Shown: positions 1-7,187 of the stretch, in pieces | Position numbering within the stretch: the stretch's first letter is position 1 | How the letters are laid out: each line of letters opens with the position of its first letter | Source of the DNA: Actinomadura sp. KC216 | GTDB taxonomy: Bacteria; Actinomycetota; Actinomycetes; Streptosporangiales; Streptosporangiaceae | Direction of reading: 5' to 3' | NCBI RefSeq assembly: GCF_004348535.1 | Contig: NZ_SMJX01000049.1 | Location: 1 to 38,637 of the forward strand | DNA: 38,637 nt | Notes under the pieces: generated by a model | Seen by the model: the letters and a program-made list of their open reading frames with translations, nothing else | Databases searched by the model: none | What the model was told of the DNA's origin: nothing | Made by a program: the position numbers and the translations under genes

Positions 1-540
1 GGGGTCGAGCATGTCGAGGGCGAGCAGGAAGGTCAGAGCGATGAAGTGCTCCGCAGCGCGCCACGGGTTCTCGCTGTTGACGGCCCCGGCTTCGATGAAC
101 GCCTCCATGCGCCGCACGAACAGCTCCTTCGGCGCGTTCCTCATCGAACCGGGGACGCGGCGACCGGCCGGCCACGTGCCGGTGAGCTTCCGGAACAGAA
201 CGAAATCGGAGGACGCGAACGCGTCCGTGGCCACGCGACGAGCGAAGGAGAACAGTCCCGGCCGCAGATCGCAGCCTTCCGGCAGCTCTTCCTCGATCGC
301 GGCCCGGACGGTGACCAGGAGCCGCTCCGACACCTGGTCCACGACGGCCAGGTAGATCCGCTCCTTGTCGCCGAAGTGGTCGTACACGGTGCTCTTCGAC
401 ACCCCGGCGCGGGCCGCGATGGCGTCGACGCTCGTCCGGTCGTAGCCGTCCGCAAGGAAGAGAGCCCGCGCCGCGTCGAGCACGGCGGTGCGCTTCAGCG
501 GTGAGCGTCCTCGCCGGCGCGGCCCTTCGACGACTGTCAT
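1..540 (-). CDS. TetR/AcrR family transcriptional regulator (C-terminus cut by window edge)
   Basis: Reading the minus strand from the ATG at 540 gives 180 uninterrupted codons to the left edge, so the stop lies outside the window. The N-terminus is basic (PRRRGRSPLKR). It is followed by a typical TetR helix-turn-helix at about residues 18-62, including the motifs AARALFLADGYDRTSVDAIA and GVSKSTVYDHFGDKE. The rest is a helical ligand-binding/dimerisation domain of the AcrR C-terminal type, with no recognisable ligand signature. GGAAGG lies about 8 bases before the ATG. The gene diverges from the XRE regulator at 706, and an AACTG-N7-CAGTT dyad sits in the shared upstream region, so autorepression is likely. 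What it controls beyond itself cannot be told, because its downstream neighbours are outside the window. Confidence 0.9.
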   Translation of the reverse strand, partial: MTVVEGPRRRGRSPLKRTAVLDAARALFLADGYDRTSVDAIAARAGVSKSTVYDHFGDKERIYLAVVDQVSERLLVTVRAAIEEELPEGCDLRPGLFSFARRVATDAFASSDFVLFRKLTGTWPAGRRVPGSMRNAPKELFVRRMEAFIEAGAVNSENPWRAAEHFIALTFLLALDMLDP

Positions 541-579
541 CTCTTGTCCTTCCGTGACCTGCTACCTCTTGCTAAATCG

Positions 580-596
580 AACTGGACGGTGCAGTT
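580..596. promoter_or_regulatory. Putative TetR operator (AACTG-N7-CAGTT dyad)
   Basis: Perfect inverted repeat AACTG-gacggtg-CAGTT, flanked by CTAAA (572-576) and TTTAG (595-599), which partly extend the symmetry. It lies about 40 bases upstream of the TetR start and 110 bases upstream of the XRE start. Operators of this size and spacing are usual for TetR proteins. Assigning it to the adjacent regulator is inference from position. Confidence 0.55.
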
Positions 597-705
597 TAGT
601 ACATGGGCGCCGCCTACCGCTCCCCTCGTGGTGCGCTCGCCGCCAATCCAGGCACCCGCGCTGCCCGGCCGAGCAGCCGACTTGCGGAGAAACGGTGGAA
701 CCGGC

Positions 706-1560
706 ATGAGTGATCTGGTCCAGTCACCGCGGAGGACCGAGGAACAGGCCCGGCGCGAGGAACTCGCGGCCTTCCTCCGGGCGCGGCGCGAGTCCCTGCA
801 GCCGGAGGACCTCGGCATCCCCCGCCGCGGCCGGCGGCGGGTCAAGGGCCTGCGGCGCCACGAGGTGGCGGACACGGCGGCGGTGAGCGTCACGTGGTAC
901 ACCTGGCTGGAGCAGGGTCGCGACATCCACACGACGCCGCAGGTCATCGAGGCGCTCGCGCGGGCGCTGCGGCTCGACGACAACGGGCACCGCTACCTGC
1001 GCCGGCTCGCAGGGGTCGCGCCCAGGAGCCTCGACCGCGGCCGTCCGGAGGTCGGTGAGAGCCTGGTCGCGCTCGTCGACAGCCTGCTGCCGCACCCGGC
1101 GCAGCTGATGCGGCCGGTCACCGACCTCGTGACGTGGAACCGGGCGTACTCCCGGCTGTTCGTCGATCCGTCCACGCTGGACGAGAAGCACCGCAACGGC
1201 CTGTGGATCCAGGTCATGTGCCCCGAACTCAGGGAGCGTCTCGTCGACTGGGAGACGGAGACGGAGTCCGCGATCTCGCGGTTCCGGATCGAGGCCGCCA
1301 AGTACCCGGGCGACGGGCGGTTCGCGCAGGTGATCGACGGGTTGAACGAGAGCAGCGACTTCTTCCGGAGAACCTGGCGGCGCCACGAGGTGCAAGGCTT
1401 CACGGGGCATCTGGAGAGGATCGAGCACCCCGACGTCGGCGCCATACGCGCTCGGGTGGTCCAGCTCCGGCCGCTCGACCACCCCGACCTGCTGGTCATG
1501 ATCCACATGCTCGAGGATCAGCGGTCACGGGACCGCATGGCCGCGCTGCTCGCCGGCTGA
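706..1560 (+). CDS. XRE-family regulator with MmyB-like ligand-binding domain
   Basis: A 284-residue protein. I chose the ATG at 706 (MSDLVQSPRR) because homologues of this family start just before the RREELAAFLRARRE segment. The longer reading from 544 would run through the TetR operator region and has no family resemblance. Residues about 14-85 form an XRE-type helix-turn-helix, including RRVKGLRRHEVAD, VSVTWYTWLEQGR and VIEALARALRLDD. The remainder (about 100-284) matches the MmyB-like domain, with motifs such as VTDLVTWNRAYSRLF and HPDLLVMIHMLEDQ. This architecture is very common in actinomycetes, usually next to a short-chain dehydrogenase or other target gene. No such target is present here, and the next gene is convergent across a hairpin. 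Confidence 0.88.
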   Translation: MSDLVQSPRRTEEQARREELAAFLRARRESLQPEDLGIPRRGRRRVKGLRRHEVADTAAVSVTWYTWLEQGRDIHTTPQVIEALARALRLDDNGHRYLRRLAGVAPRSLDRGRPEVGESLVALVDSLLPHPAQLMRPVTDLVTWNRAYSRLFVDPSTLDEKHRNGLWIQVMCPELRERLVDWETETESAISRFRIEAAKYPGDGRFAQVIDGLNESSDFFRRTWRRHEVQGFTGHLERIEHPDVGAIRARVVQLRPLDHPDLLVMIHMLEDQRSRDRMAALLAG

Positions 1561-1568
1561 CGCGACGA

Positions 1569-1589
1569 GGGGCGGCACCTGCCCGCCCC
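1569..1589. terminator. Hairpin between convergent genes
   Basis: GGGGCGG (1569-1575) pairs with CCGCCCC (1583-1589) around a 7-base loop, in the 41-base gap between the convergent XRE and DUF35 genes. There is no U-tract, as is common for actinobacterial terminators. It could serve both strands. Confidence 0.5.
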
Positions 1590-1601
1590 ACGGTGACGTT
1601 C

Positions 1602-2027
1602 TCAACCGCTGCGATGCACAGGCTGCCAGCGCAGTACGACGACATCACGCTCGTCGTCACCGGCCGCGACGTCCATGAAGCCGACCTCGACGGGCAGTCC
1701 GATGGCGAGCCCGGTGCCGTCCTGGGGCCCGTCGACGTAGCCCGGCACCAGAATGTCGTCCTGATCGGCAAGGCGCACCAGGACGACGGCGAAGGGCCCG
1801 CCCTCCGCGGCGGGCCGGTGCGTCACCGTCCAGGACGCGACGGTGCCGAGCCCGGAGGCCCGCACCCACGTCCAGTCATCCGAGCCGCAGTCGTTGCAGA
1901 AACCCCTGGCCGGCCAGCGCAGCCGGCGACAGGGCACGCACGCCTGCACCAGGAACTCGCGGCGCCGCAACGCCTCCCACCACGGGGCCGAGTCGAGATC
2001 GGTCACGAGATGCGGCCGCGCGCTCAC
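1602..2027 (-). CDS. DUF35 OB-fold / zinc-ribbon acyl-CoA-associated protein
   Basis: A 141-residue protein starting at GTG 2027. It has the N-terminal helix and rubredoxin-like zinc ribbon of the family (CVPC at about 31-34 and CNDC at about 44-47), followed by an OB-fold with the typical SWTVTHRPA and PFAVVLVRLAD strands. Members of this family bind acyl-CoA and act as obligate partners of thiolase-like proteins. In steroid side-chain degradation such pairs (Ltp2 with the DUF35 part of ChsH2) work as retro-aldolases. Here the start overlaps the stop of the thiolase gene by 4 bases, which argues for translational coupling and a physical complex. All four zinc cysteines are present. Confidence 0.9.
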   Translation of the reverse strand: MSARPHLVTDLDSAPWWEALRRREFLVQACVPCRRLRWPARGFCNDCGSDDWTWVRASGLGTVASWTVTHRPAAEGGPFAVVLVRLADQDDILVPGYVDGPQDGTGLAIGLPVEVGFMDVAAGDDERDVVVLRWQPVHRSG

Positions 2028-3211
2028 GCGGCCCGCTTGAGGATCACGGCACCGGTGAGGCCGCTGTTCACACCGGGCTGCGCCGTCGACAGGGCGACCT
2101 CGGCACCCGGCACCTGCCGCTCGCCGCAGTCGCGGCGCAGTTGGAGAACCGCTTCGGCCACATGGTTGAGCCCGTGCACGTAACCCTCCGAAAGATGACC
2201 GCCGTGGGTGTTGACGGGCAGGGAACCACCGAGCCGGGTCACACCGTCCCGGATCATGTGGGCGGCCTCCCCGCGCTCGCAGAAGCGATAAGCCTCCAGC
2301 TGGAGCGGTACGAGCGGTGTGAACGCGTCGTAGAGCTCGGCGAGATCGATCTCATCGGGTCCCAGTCCGGCGGCGGCGTAGAGCCGTGGGGCCATGGCCG
2401 CCGCGCCCGAGACGGTGGGGTCCGGGTGGTGGTTGGAGGCCAGCTGGTTGCCGCCGCCGAAGGCGGTCGCGGTGATGGTGACCGGTGTCCGCCTGAGATC
2501 GCGGGCCCGGGCCGTCGATGTCACGACCAGCGCGACGGCGGCATCGGTCTCCGGGCAGCAGTCGAGCAGCCGGAGCGGCTCGGCGATCCACCGGGACCCG
2601 AGGTAGTCGTCCATCGTCATCGGCCGCCGCATCATCGCGCGCGGGTTGCGGACGGCGTTGGCGCGCTGCGCGATCGCCACCCGTCCGAGATCCTCGGCCC
2701 TTAGGTGGCATTCGTGCATGTACATGCGGGCGAACATCGCGAACTGCTGCGGCGCCGACGCGTGGTCGTACGGCAGCCAGTACTGCGCGTCCCCCGACAG
2801 CGCCGGGTTCGTGGCCGCCCCGGCCATCCGCACACCCGAGCGTGCGTTGAGCGCTCGCCAAACGACGACGCAGCGGGCACGTCCGGTCGTGACCGCGGTC
2901 GCCGCGGCGTCCAGCGGCGCGATGCAGGAACTACCGCCGCCGAACACGTCCCGCGCGAACCTCAGATCCCGGACGCCGAGTGTCTGTGCCACCAGCGCGG
3001 GATCGGCGGAGTCCCCCACGCGGTGGCAGGCGACTCCGTCCACGTCGTGCTGCGAAAGGCCGGCATCGGCGAGCGCGGCCTGGATGGCGCGGACCGCCAG
3101 CGTGAGCGTCGTGGCTCCCGAGTTCCTGGAGTACTCGGTGTGACCGACCCCGGCGATTGCCGCGGCGTCTCTTTGTGCGTCGCCGACATCGATTTGCCCC
3201 ACGGCGGGCAC
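2024..3211 (-). CDS. Thiolase-family protein (SCP2/lipid-transfer-like thiolase)
   Basis: A 395-residue thiolase-fold protein starting at a GTG at 3211 (VPAVGQIDVG). The frame stays open far upstream, but that stretch overlaps the divergent CoA-transferase gene and is not thiolase-like, so I reject it. The start is uncertain by a few codons because the RBS is weak. The nucleophile cysteine lies in GGGSSCIAPLDAA (Cys96) and the catalytic His in NTHGGHLSEGYVHG. The usual C-terminal CGGG cysteine is replaced by NSGLTGA, typical of SCP2-like thiolases that pair with DUF35 proteins. With the overlapping DUF35 gene it is likely an acyl-CoA thiolase or retro-aldolase in a degradation pathway. The substrate is not evident. 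Confidence 0.88.
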   Translation of the reverse strand: MPAVGQIDVGDAQRDAAAIAGVGHTEYSRNSGATTLTLAVRAIQAALADAGLSQHDVDGVACHRVGDSADPALVAQTLGVRDLRFARDVFGGGSSCIAPLDAAATAVTTGRARCVVVWRALNARSGVRMAGAATNPALSGDAQYWLPYDHASAPQQFAMFARMYMHECHLRAEDLGRVAIAQRANAVRNPRAMMRRPMTMDDYLGSRWIAEPLRLLDCCPETDAAVALVVTSTARARDLRRTPVTITATAFGGGNQLASNHHPDPTVSGAAAMAPRLYAAAGLGPDEIDLAELYDAFTPLVPLQLEAYRFCERGEAAHMIRDGVTRLGGSLPVNTHGGHLSEGYVHGLNHVAEAVLQLRRDCGERQVPGAEVALSTAQPGVNSGLTGAVILKRAA

Positions 3212-3355
3212 GTTACCGCCGGTCGCCTGGAACAGCGTGGTGTGCTTTTTACTAGTGCTCCGGATACCTGGAAATGGCGTTATGCGTTGGCTGGTGCAAT
3301 CGCCACCATCCTCGGCCCATGCCTCATCGGTATCGTCCGGAACCATGGAGGACGC

Positions 3356-4540
3356 ATGACGGCGAAAAATGACCGGCCGCCATCTCAGGGGCCACTTGTG
3401 GGAATTCGGGTGCTCGACATCGGGCAGCTCGTCGCCGGCCCGATGATCGGCACCTTTCTCGCCGATTGGGGTGCCGATGTCGTGAAGATAGAGCAGCCCG
3501 GGATCGGCGACCCGATCCGGAAGCTCGGGTCGCACTCCGGTGCACCGCTGTGGTGGAAGGTCAACGGACGCGGGAAACGCTCGGTCGCGCTGGACCTGCG
3601 CACCGACGACGGCCGCGCCGTTCTCCTCCGCCTCGTCAAGGCCGCCGACATCCTCATCGAGAACTTCACGCCGGGCTCGATGGAGCGCTGGGGCCTCGAC
3701 TACGCATCGCTGCGGACCGAGAACCCCGGCCTGATCATGCTTCGCGTTAGCGGCTTCGGGCAGACCGGGCCCAATCGGACGCACCGGGCGTTCGGCCGGA
3801 TCGCCCAGTCGTTCAGCGGCTTCTCCTCGATCAACGGCTTTCCCGACCGCCCGCCTGTCCATCCGGGCATACCCGTGGGCGACTACTTCGGTGCCCTGAC
3901 CGGTACGGCCGCCGTGCTCGCCGCGTATGCGGAGCGTCAGCGATCAGGCGAGGGGCAGGAGATCGATCTCGCGTTGTACGAGGCGTGCTTCCGGGTCATG
4001 GAGCTCATGACGGCCACCTACGACCAGGAGGGCACGGTCATCGGCCGCGAGGGCACGTCGAACACCTACGTCGCCCCGGTCGGCACCTGGCTGACCGCCG
4101 ACGGGAAGTGGTTCTCGCTGACGGCCAGCACCCAACCCGTCGCCGAACGCCTCCTTGAGACCGTGGGCGGTCCCGAAATGGCCTCGGACCCGCGGTTCAG
4201 CACGAACTCGGCCCGCGTGAAGCACCGCGCGGAGCTCGACGTCGTCCTCGCCGCATGGGTCGGGCGGCGCTCGACGGAGGAGCTCACGAAGATCTGCGAC
4301 GACAACGACGTCGCCTACTGCGTCGAGTACGACATCGCAGACATCTTCGCGGACGAGCACTACCGGGCCAGGGGCACGATCGAAGCGGTCGACGACCCCG
4401 AGTACGGGCCGATGCGCATGCCGGCCGTCGTGCCGCGGTTCGGACGGACGCCTGGCGCGATCCGCTGGACCGGCGAGGAACTCGACGCCAGCCGCGACGA
4501 AGTGCTGCACGACCCGGCCTGGGGGACGCCGCAGCCATGA
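3356..4540 (+). CDS. Family III (CaiB/BaiF) CoA-transferase
   Basis: A 394-residue cytoplasmic enzyme expected to move CoA between carboxylic acids. The start at 3356 (MTAKNDRPP) follows a strong GGAGG at 3347-3351. The fold opens with VLDIGQLVAGPMIGTFLADWGADVVKIE and contains the family motifs NFTPGSMERWGL and VSGFGQTGPN. The catalytic aspartate that forms the acyl anhydride is Asp176 in GIPVGDYFGALTG, where the family has it (Asp169 in formyl-CoA transferase). Length is normal. The stop overlaps the start of the enolase-superfamily gene by 4 bases, so the two form an operon. It diverges from the thiolase across a 144-base, lower-GC intergenic region. Activation of a carboxylate for the thiolase branch is a reasonable inference. 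Confidence 0.9.
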   Translation: MTAKNDRPPSQGPLVGIRVLDIGQLVAGPMIGTFLADWGADVVKIEQPGIGDPIRKLGSHSGAPLWWKVNGRGKRSVALDLRTDDGRAVLLRLVKAADILIENFTPGSMERWGLDYASLRTENPGLIMLRVSGFGQTGPNRTHRAFGRIAQSFSGFSSINGFPDRPPVHPGIPVGDYFGALTGTAAVLAAYAERQRSGEGQEIDLALYEACFRVMELMTATYDQEGTVIGREGTSNTYVAPVGTWLTADGKWFSLTASTQPVAERLLETVGGPEMASDPRFSTNSARVKHRAELDVVLAAWVGRRSTEELTKICDDNDVAYCVEYDIADIFADEHYRARGTIEAVDDPEYGPMRMPAVVPRFGRTPGAIRWTGEELDASRDEVLHDPAWGTPQP

Positions 4541-5697
4541 CCGATATCGCCCGGCTGATGGGGGACGACGCCGCCGCGGCGGATGCCCGGGTCGTGCGCG
4601 CCGAGGTGCGGCGCCTCGCGCTCGCGACCGGGCTCCCCTCCTTCACGCTGCCCGACGGGAGGCGCACCCCGTCCGACCTGCCGGTCCTGCTCGTCCGGGT
4701 GACCGACGACGACGGTGTGCAGGGCCATTCGCTGCTGTGGGTCCAGCGCGACCGGCAGGCGCCCCTCCTTGAGGCCGGCCTTCGCTATCTGGCCGACCTC
4801 GTCGAACAGCGCTCGCTGAAGGACGCCCCGGGGCTTCTCGGCTCGATGCGCCGGGCGACGGCGTTCGTCGGCGCCGGCGGCGTGGCCGCCTTCGGTGTCT
4901 CGGGCCTGCAGATGGCGATCGAGGACCTCCTGTGCCGCCGTCGCGGCGCCAGCCTGAGCGAGGTGCTCGGCCGGCGACGCGACCACGTCCGCGTCTACCA
5001 GACCGGGCTCATGCTGCACTCTCCAGTGGAGGAACTCCTGGCGGAGGCCGCCGGGATGTACGGCCGGGGCGTCCGCGCCATGAAGATGATGGTCGGCAAG
5101 CCGGACATCGGGGAGGACGTCGAACGGCTGGAGGCGGTCAAGCGGTCCCTGCCCGGCGACGTCACGCTGATGGTCGACGCCCTCCAGCGCTGGACCGTGC
5201 CGGACGCCCTCCGCGCGTCGGAGCGATTCGCTCATCTCGAGCTGGCATGGATCGAAGATCCGATAGCGCAGGACGACCTCGACGGGTACCGCGAGCTGGC
5301 TCGCAGCTCCGCGGTTCCGGTCGCCACCGGGGAGACCTGCTTCTCGATGCGGGAACTCCGGGCGCTCCTTGAGGCGGGGATTCCCTACATCGTCGGCGAA
5401 CTCGAACGCGTGGGAGGCATGGGTGCCTGGATCCATGCCGCCGAGATCGTCCACGATTCCGGCGCGACGATGCTCCCCCACCTCTATCCGCACGTCTCGG
5501 CACAGATACTGGCGACGCTTCCCCAGCACGAGGTCTGGCTGGAGTACGTCCCCTGGTTCGACGCGCTGGTGGATCAGGGCTTGCACCTCGACGACGGCCG
5601 GCTCCCGATCAGCTCGGCCCCGGGCTCCGGGTTCACCCCGTCACCCGAGGCAGTCGAGCGTCTCGCCTGCGGCCCCTGGCGTCGCCTCACCGGATAG
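4537..5697 (+). CDS. Mandelate racemase/enolase superfamily protein
   Basis: A 386-residue protein, start fixed by the ATGA overlap with the CoA-transferase. It has an N-terminal capping domain and a TIM barrel. The three metal ligands expected from mandelate racemase are present: Asp214 (LMVDALQRW), Glu240 (AWIEDP) and Glu266 (VATGET). Lys183 in AMKMMVGKP sits on the second barrel strand, but the usual KxK pair has only one lysine. The general base His is His315 in LPHLYPH, and the position usually occupied by Asp270 is Glu288. The subgroup is therefore mandelate-racemase-like, probably a dehydratase or racemase of an alpha-hydroxy or sugar acid. Substrate is unknown. Its last 57 bases overlap the convergent dehydratase gene. 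Confidence 0.85.
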   Translation: MTDIARLMGDDAAAADARVVRAEVRRLALATGLPSFTLPDGRRTPSDLPVLLVRVTDDDGVQGHSLLWVQRDRQAPLLEAGLRYLADLVEQRSLKDAPGLLGSMRRATAFVGAGGVAAFGVSGLQMAIEDLLCRRRGASLSEVLGRRRDHVRVYQTGLMLHSPVEELLAEAAGMYGRGVRAMKMMVGKPDIGEDVERLEAVKRSLPGDVTLMVDALQRWTVPDALRASERFAHLELAWIEDPIAQDDLDGYRELARSSAVPVATGETCFSMRELRALLEAGIPYIVGELERVGGMGAWIHAAEIVHDSGATMLPHLYPHVSAQILATLPQHEVWLEYVPWFDALVDQGLHLDDGRLPISSAPGSGFTPSPEAVERLACGPWRRLTG

Positions 5698-6693
5698 GCG
5701 GCTCTGGCCGGCCATCCTCTCGACCGGCCATCCGCACAGCTCGGCGAAGCGCGCGGTGCTGACGTTGCCACCCGAGACGACCACGCCGATCGACCCGCGC
5801 GGGTCCGTGACGCGGCCCGCGAGCAGGGCCGCCAGGCCGGTGGCGCCGCTCGGCTCGACGACGATCTTCAGGCGTTCGAAGGCGAAGCGCATGGCCTCGC
5901 GGATCTCGTCATCGGTGACCAGCGCGATGGCCTCGACGAGGCGCCGGTTGACGGGAAAGGTCAGCTCGCCCGGAGTGGGCAGGGCCTGGCCGTCGGCGAT
6001 CGTGCGCGGCACGTCGATGGTGACGCGCCGGCCGGCCTCCAGGGAGCGCTTGGTGTCGTCGCCGGCCTCCGGCTCGACACCGATCATGCGGATGCCCGGG
6101 TGCAGACCCGTGGCCGCGGTGGCGCTGCCGGCCATGAGCCCGCCACCGCCGACCGGCACGACCAGCATGTCCAGCCGCCCGGTGTCCCGCAGAAGTTCGA
6201 GGGCCGCGGTGCCCTGGCCGGCGATCACATCCGGATGGTCGTAGGGCGGGATGAGGGTCAGGCCGCGCTCGGCGGCCAGCGCCGCGCCGATCGCCGCCCG
6301 GTCACCGGTGTAACGGTCGTAGGTGACGATCTCGGCGCCGTACCCGGCGGTCGCCTCCCTCTTCGAGCGCGGGGCGTCCTCGGGCATGAGGATCACCGCG
6401 GCGGTCCCCAGTTCCCTGGCCGCCAGGGCGACGGCCTGCGCGTGGTTGCCGGAGGAGTAGGCCGCCAGGCCCTTGGTCAGCCGCTCACGGGGCAGGCGCG
6501 CGGCGGCGTTGTAGGCACCGCGGAACTTGAACGCGCCCACACGCTGAAAGTTCTCGCACTTCAGGAACACCTCGGCGCCCACCAGCCGGTCCAGGGTCCG
6601 TGAGCGCAGCACGGGGGTGCGATGTGCGACTCCCTCGATCCGGGCCGCGGCGTCGTGGACGTCGTCGAGGGTGACCGGCGGGGTGGACGTCAT
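5641..6693 (-). CDS. PLP-dependent threonine/serine dehydratase-like enzyme (fold type II)
   Basis: A 350-residue cytoplasmic enzyme of the serine racemase / catabolic threonine dehydratase / hydroxyaspartate ammonia-lyase group. PLP lysine is Lys56 in FKFRGAYNAA, the substrate loop is SSGNHAQ (80-86), and the phosphate-binding glycines are in VPVGGGGLMAG. There is no C-terminal ACT regulatory domain, so it resembles the catabolic rather than the biosynthetic enzyme. It lies 33 bases downstream of a RidA-family gene on the same strand. RidA proteins remove the reactive enamine/imine products of such dehydratases, so the pairing fits the chemistry. Its 3' end overlaps the enolase-superfamily gene by 57 bases on the opposite strand. 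The exact beta-hydroxy amino acid substrate cannot be assigned. Confidence 0.9.
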   Translation of the reverse strand: MTSTPPVTLDDVHDAAARIEGVAHRTPVLRSRTLDRLVGAEVFLKCENFQRVGAFKFRGAYNAAARLPRERLTKGLAAYSSGNHAQAVALAARELGTAAVILMPEDAPRSKREATAGYGAEIVTYDRYTGDRAAIGAALAAERGLTLIPPYDHPDVIAGQGTAALELLRDTGRLDMLVVPVGGGGLMAGSATAATGLHPGIRMIGVEPEAGDDTKRSLEAGRRVTIDVPRTIADGQALPTPGELTFPVNRRLVEAIALVTDDEIREAMRFAFERLKIVVEPSGATGLAALLAGRVTDPRGSIGVVVSGGNVSTARFAELCGWPVERMAGQSRLSGEATPGAAGETLDCLG

Positions 6694-6708
6694 CGTGTTC
6701 CTTCTCTT

Positions 6709-6736
6709 GTGGTCAGTGGCCGGTGGTCAGTGGCCA
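6709..6736. repeat. 14-bp tandem duplication at the RidA stop codon
   Basis: Two adjacent copies of GTGGTCAGTGGCC plus one base (period 14, 13 of 14 identical). The downstream copy carries the RidA stop codon (6727-6729) and the other duplicates it in the gap before the dehydratase gene. Probably replication slippage. Confidence 0.75.
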
Positions 6737-7146
6737 TCGGCGGTGTTCCCGCCGATGCCGGGCGCTTCCCGCACGCGTGCCAGCGCCTCGATCTCCACCA
6801 CGGCGCCGTACGGCAGTGCGGCGACCCCGACGCAGCTGCGCGCCGGGCGGGGCTCGGTGAAGAAGTCCTGGTAGACGGCGTTGAGCCGGGAACGGTCGGC
6901 GATGTCGGTCAGGTACGCGACCACCATGACCACATCGTTCCGGGACGCCCCGGCCGACCCCAGGGCGGCATCGAGGTTGGCGAACGCCCGCGCGCACTCC
7001 GTGTCGAACCCGCCCGGCACCAGGCGGCCGGACGCGTCGACCCCGAGCCTGCCGGACACCGCGACGAGGTCGCCGCTGCGGAACGCCACCGAGTACGGAT
7101 GCTCATCGACATGCCCGGTGCCGGACCGCTCGGTCTCTGACCGCAT
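6727..7146 (-). CDS. RidA (YjgF/YER057c/UK114) family enamine/imine deaminase
   Basis: A 139-residue protein with a strong GGAGGAGG ribosome site just before the ATG at 7146. It shows the RidA core: VAVSGRLGVDASG, AFANLDAALGSAGAS, the conserved catalytic arginine in PARSCVGV (Arg103) and the conserved glutamate in VEIEALARV (Glu120). With these residues it is likely an active imine deaminase rather than a non-catalytic paralogue. The family forms trimers in the cytoplasm and hydrolyses 2-aminoacrylate-type products of PLP dehydratases. The dehydratase encoded immediately downstream is the natural partner. It lies between the MFS gene and the dehydratase in a minus-strand run with short gaps (41 and 33 bases), probably one transcript. 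Confidence 0.9.
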   Translation of the reverse strand: MRSETERSGTGHVDEHPYSVAFRSGDLVAVSGRLGVDASGRLVPGGFDTECARAFANLDAALGSAGASRNDVVMVVAYLTDIADRSRLNAVYQDFFTEPRPARSCVGVAALPYGAVVEIEALARVREAPGIGGNTADGH

Positions 7147-7187
7147 TCCGTGTTCCTCCTCCGTCGAGACGGCTGCCTGCGAGGGAC

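Noticed and set aside
724..1506. Minus-strand open frames opposite the XRE regulator
   Set aside because: Low-complexity Arg/Asp/Pro/Val-rich translations typical of antisense shadows of a GC-rich gene.
3212..3862. Long N-terminal extension of the thiolase frame (612 residues in total)
   Set aside because: The extra 217 residues lie antisense to the well-supported CoA-transferase start and have no thiolase resemblance; the high-GC third-base pattern keeps such frames open.
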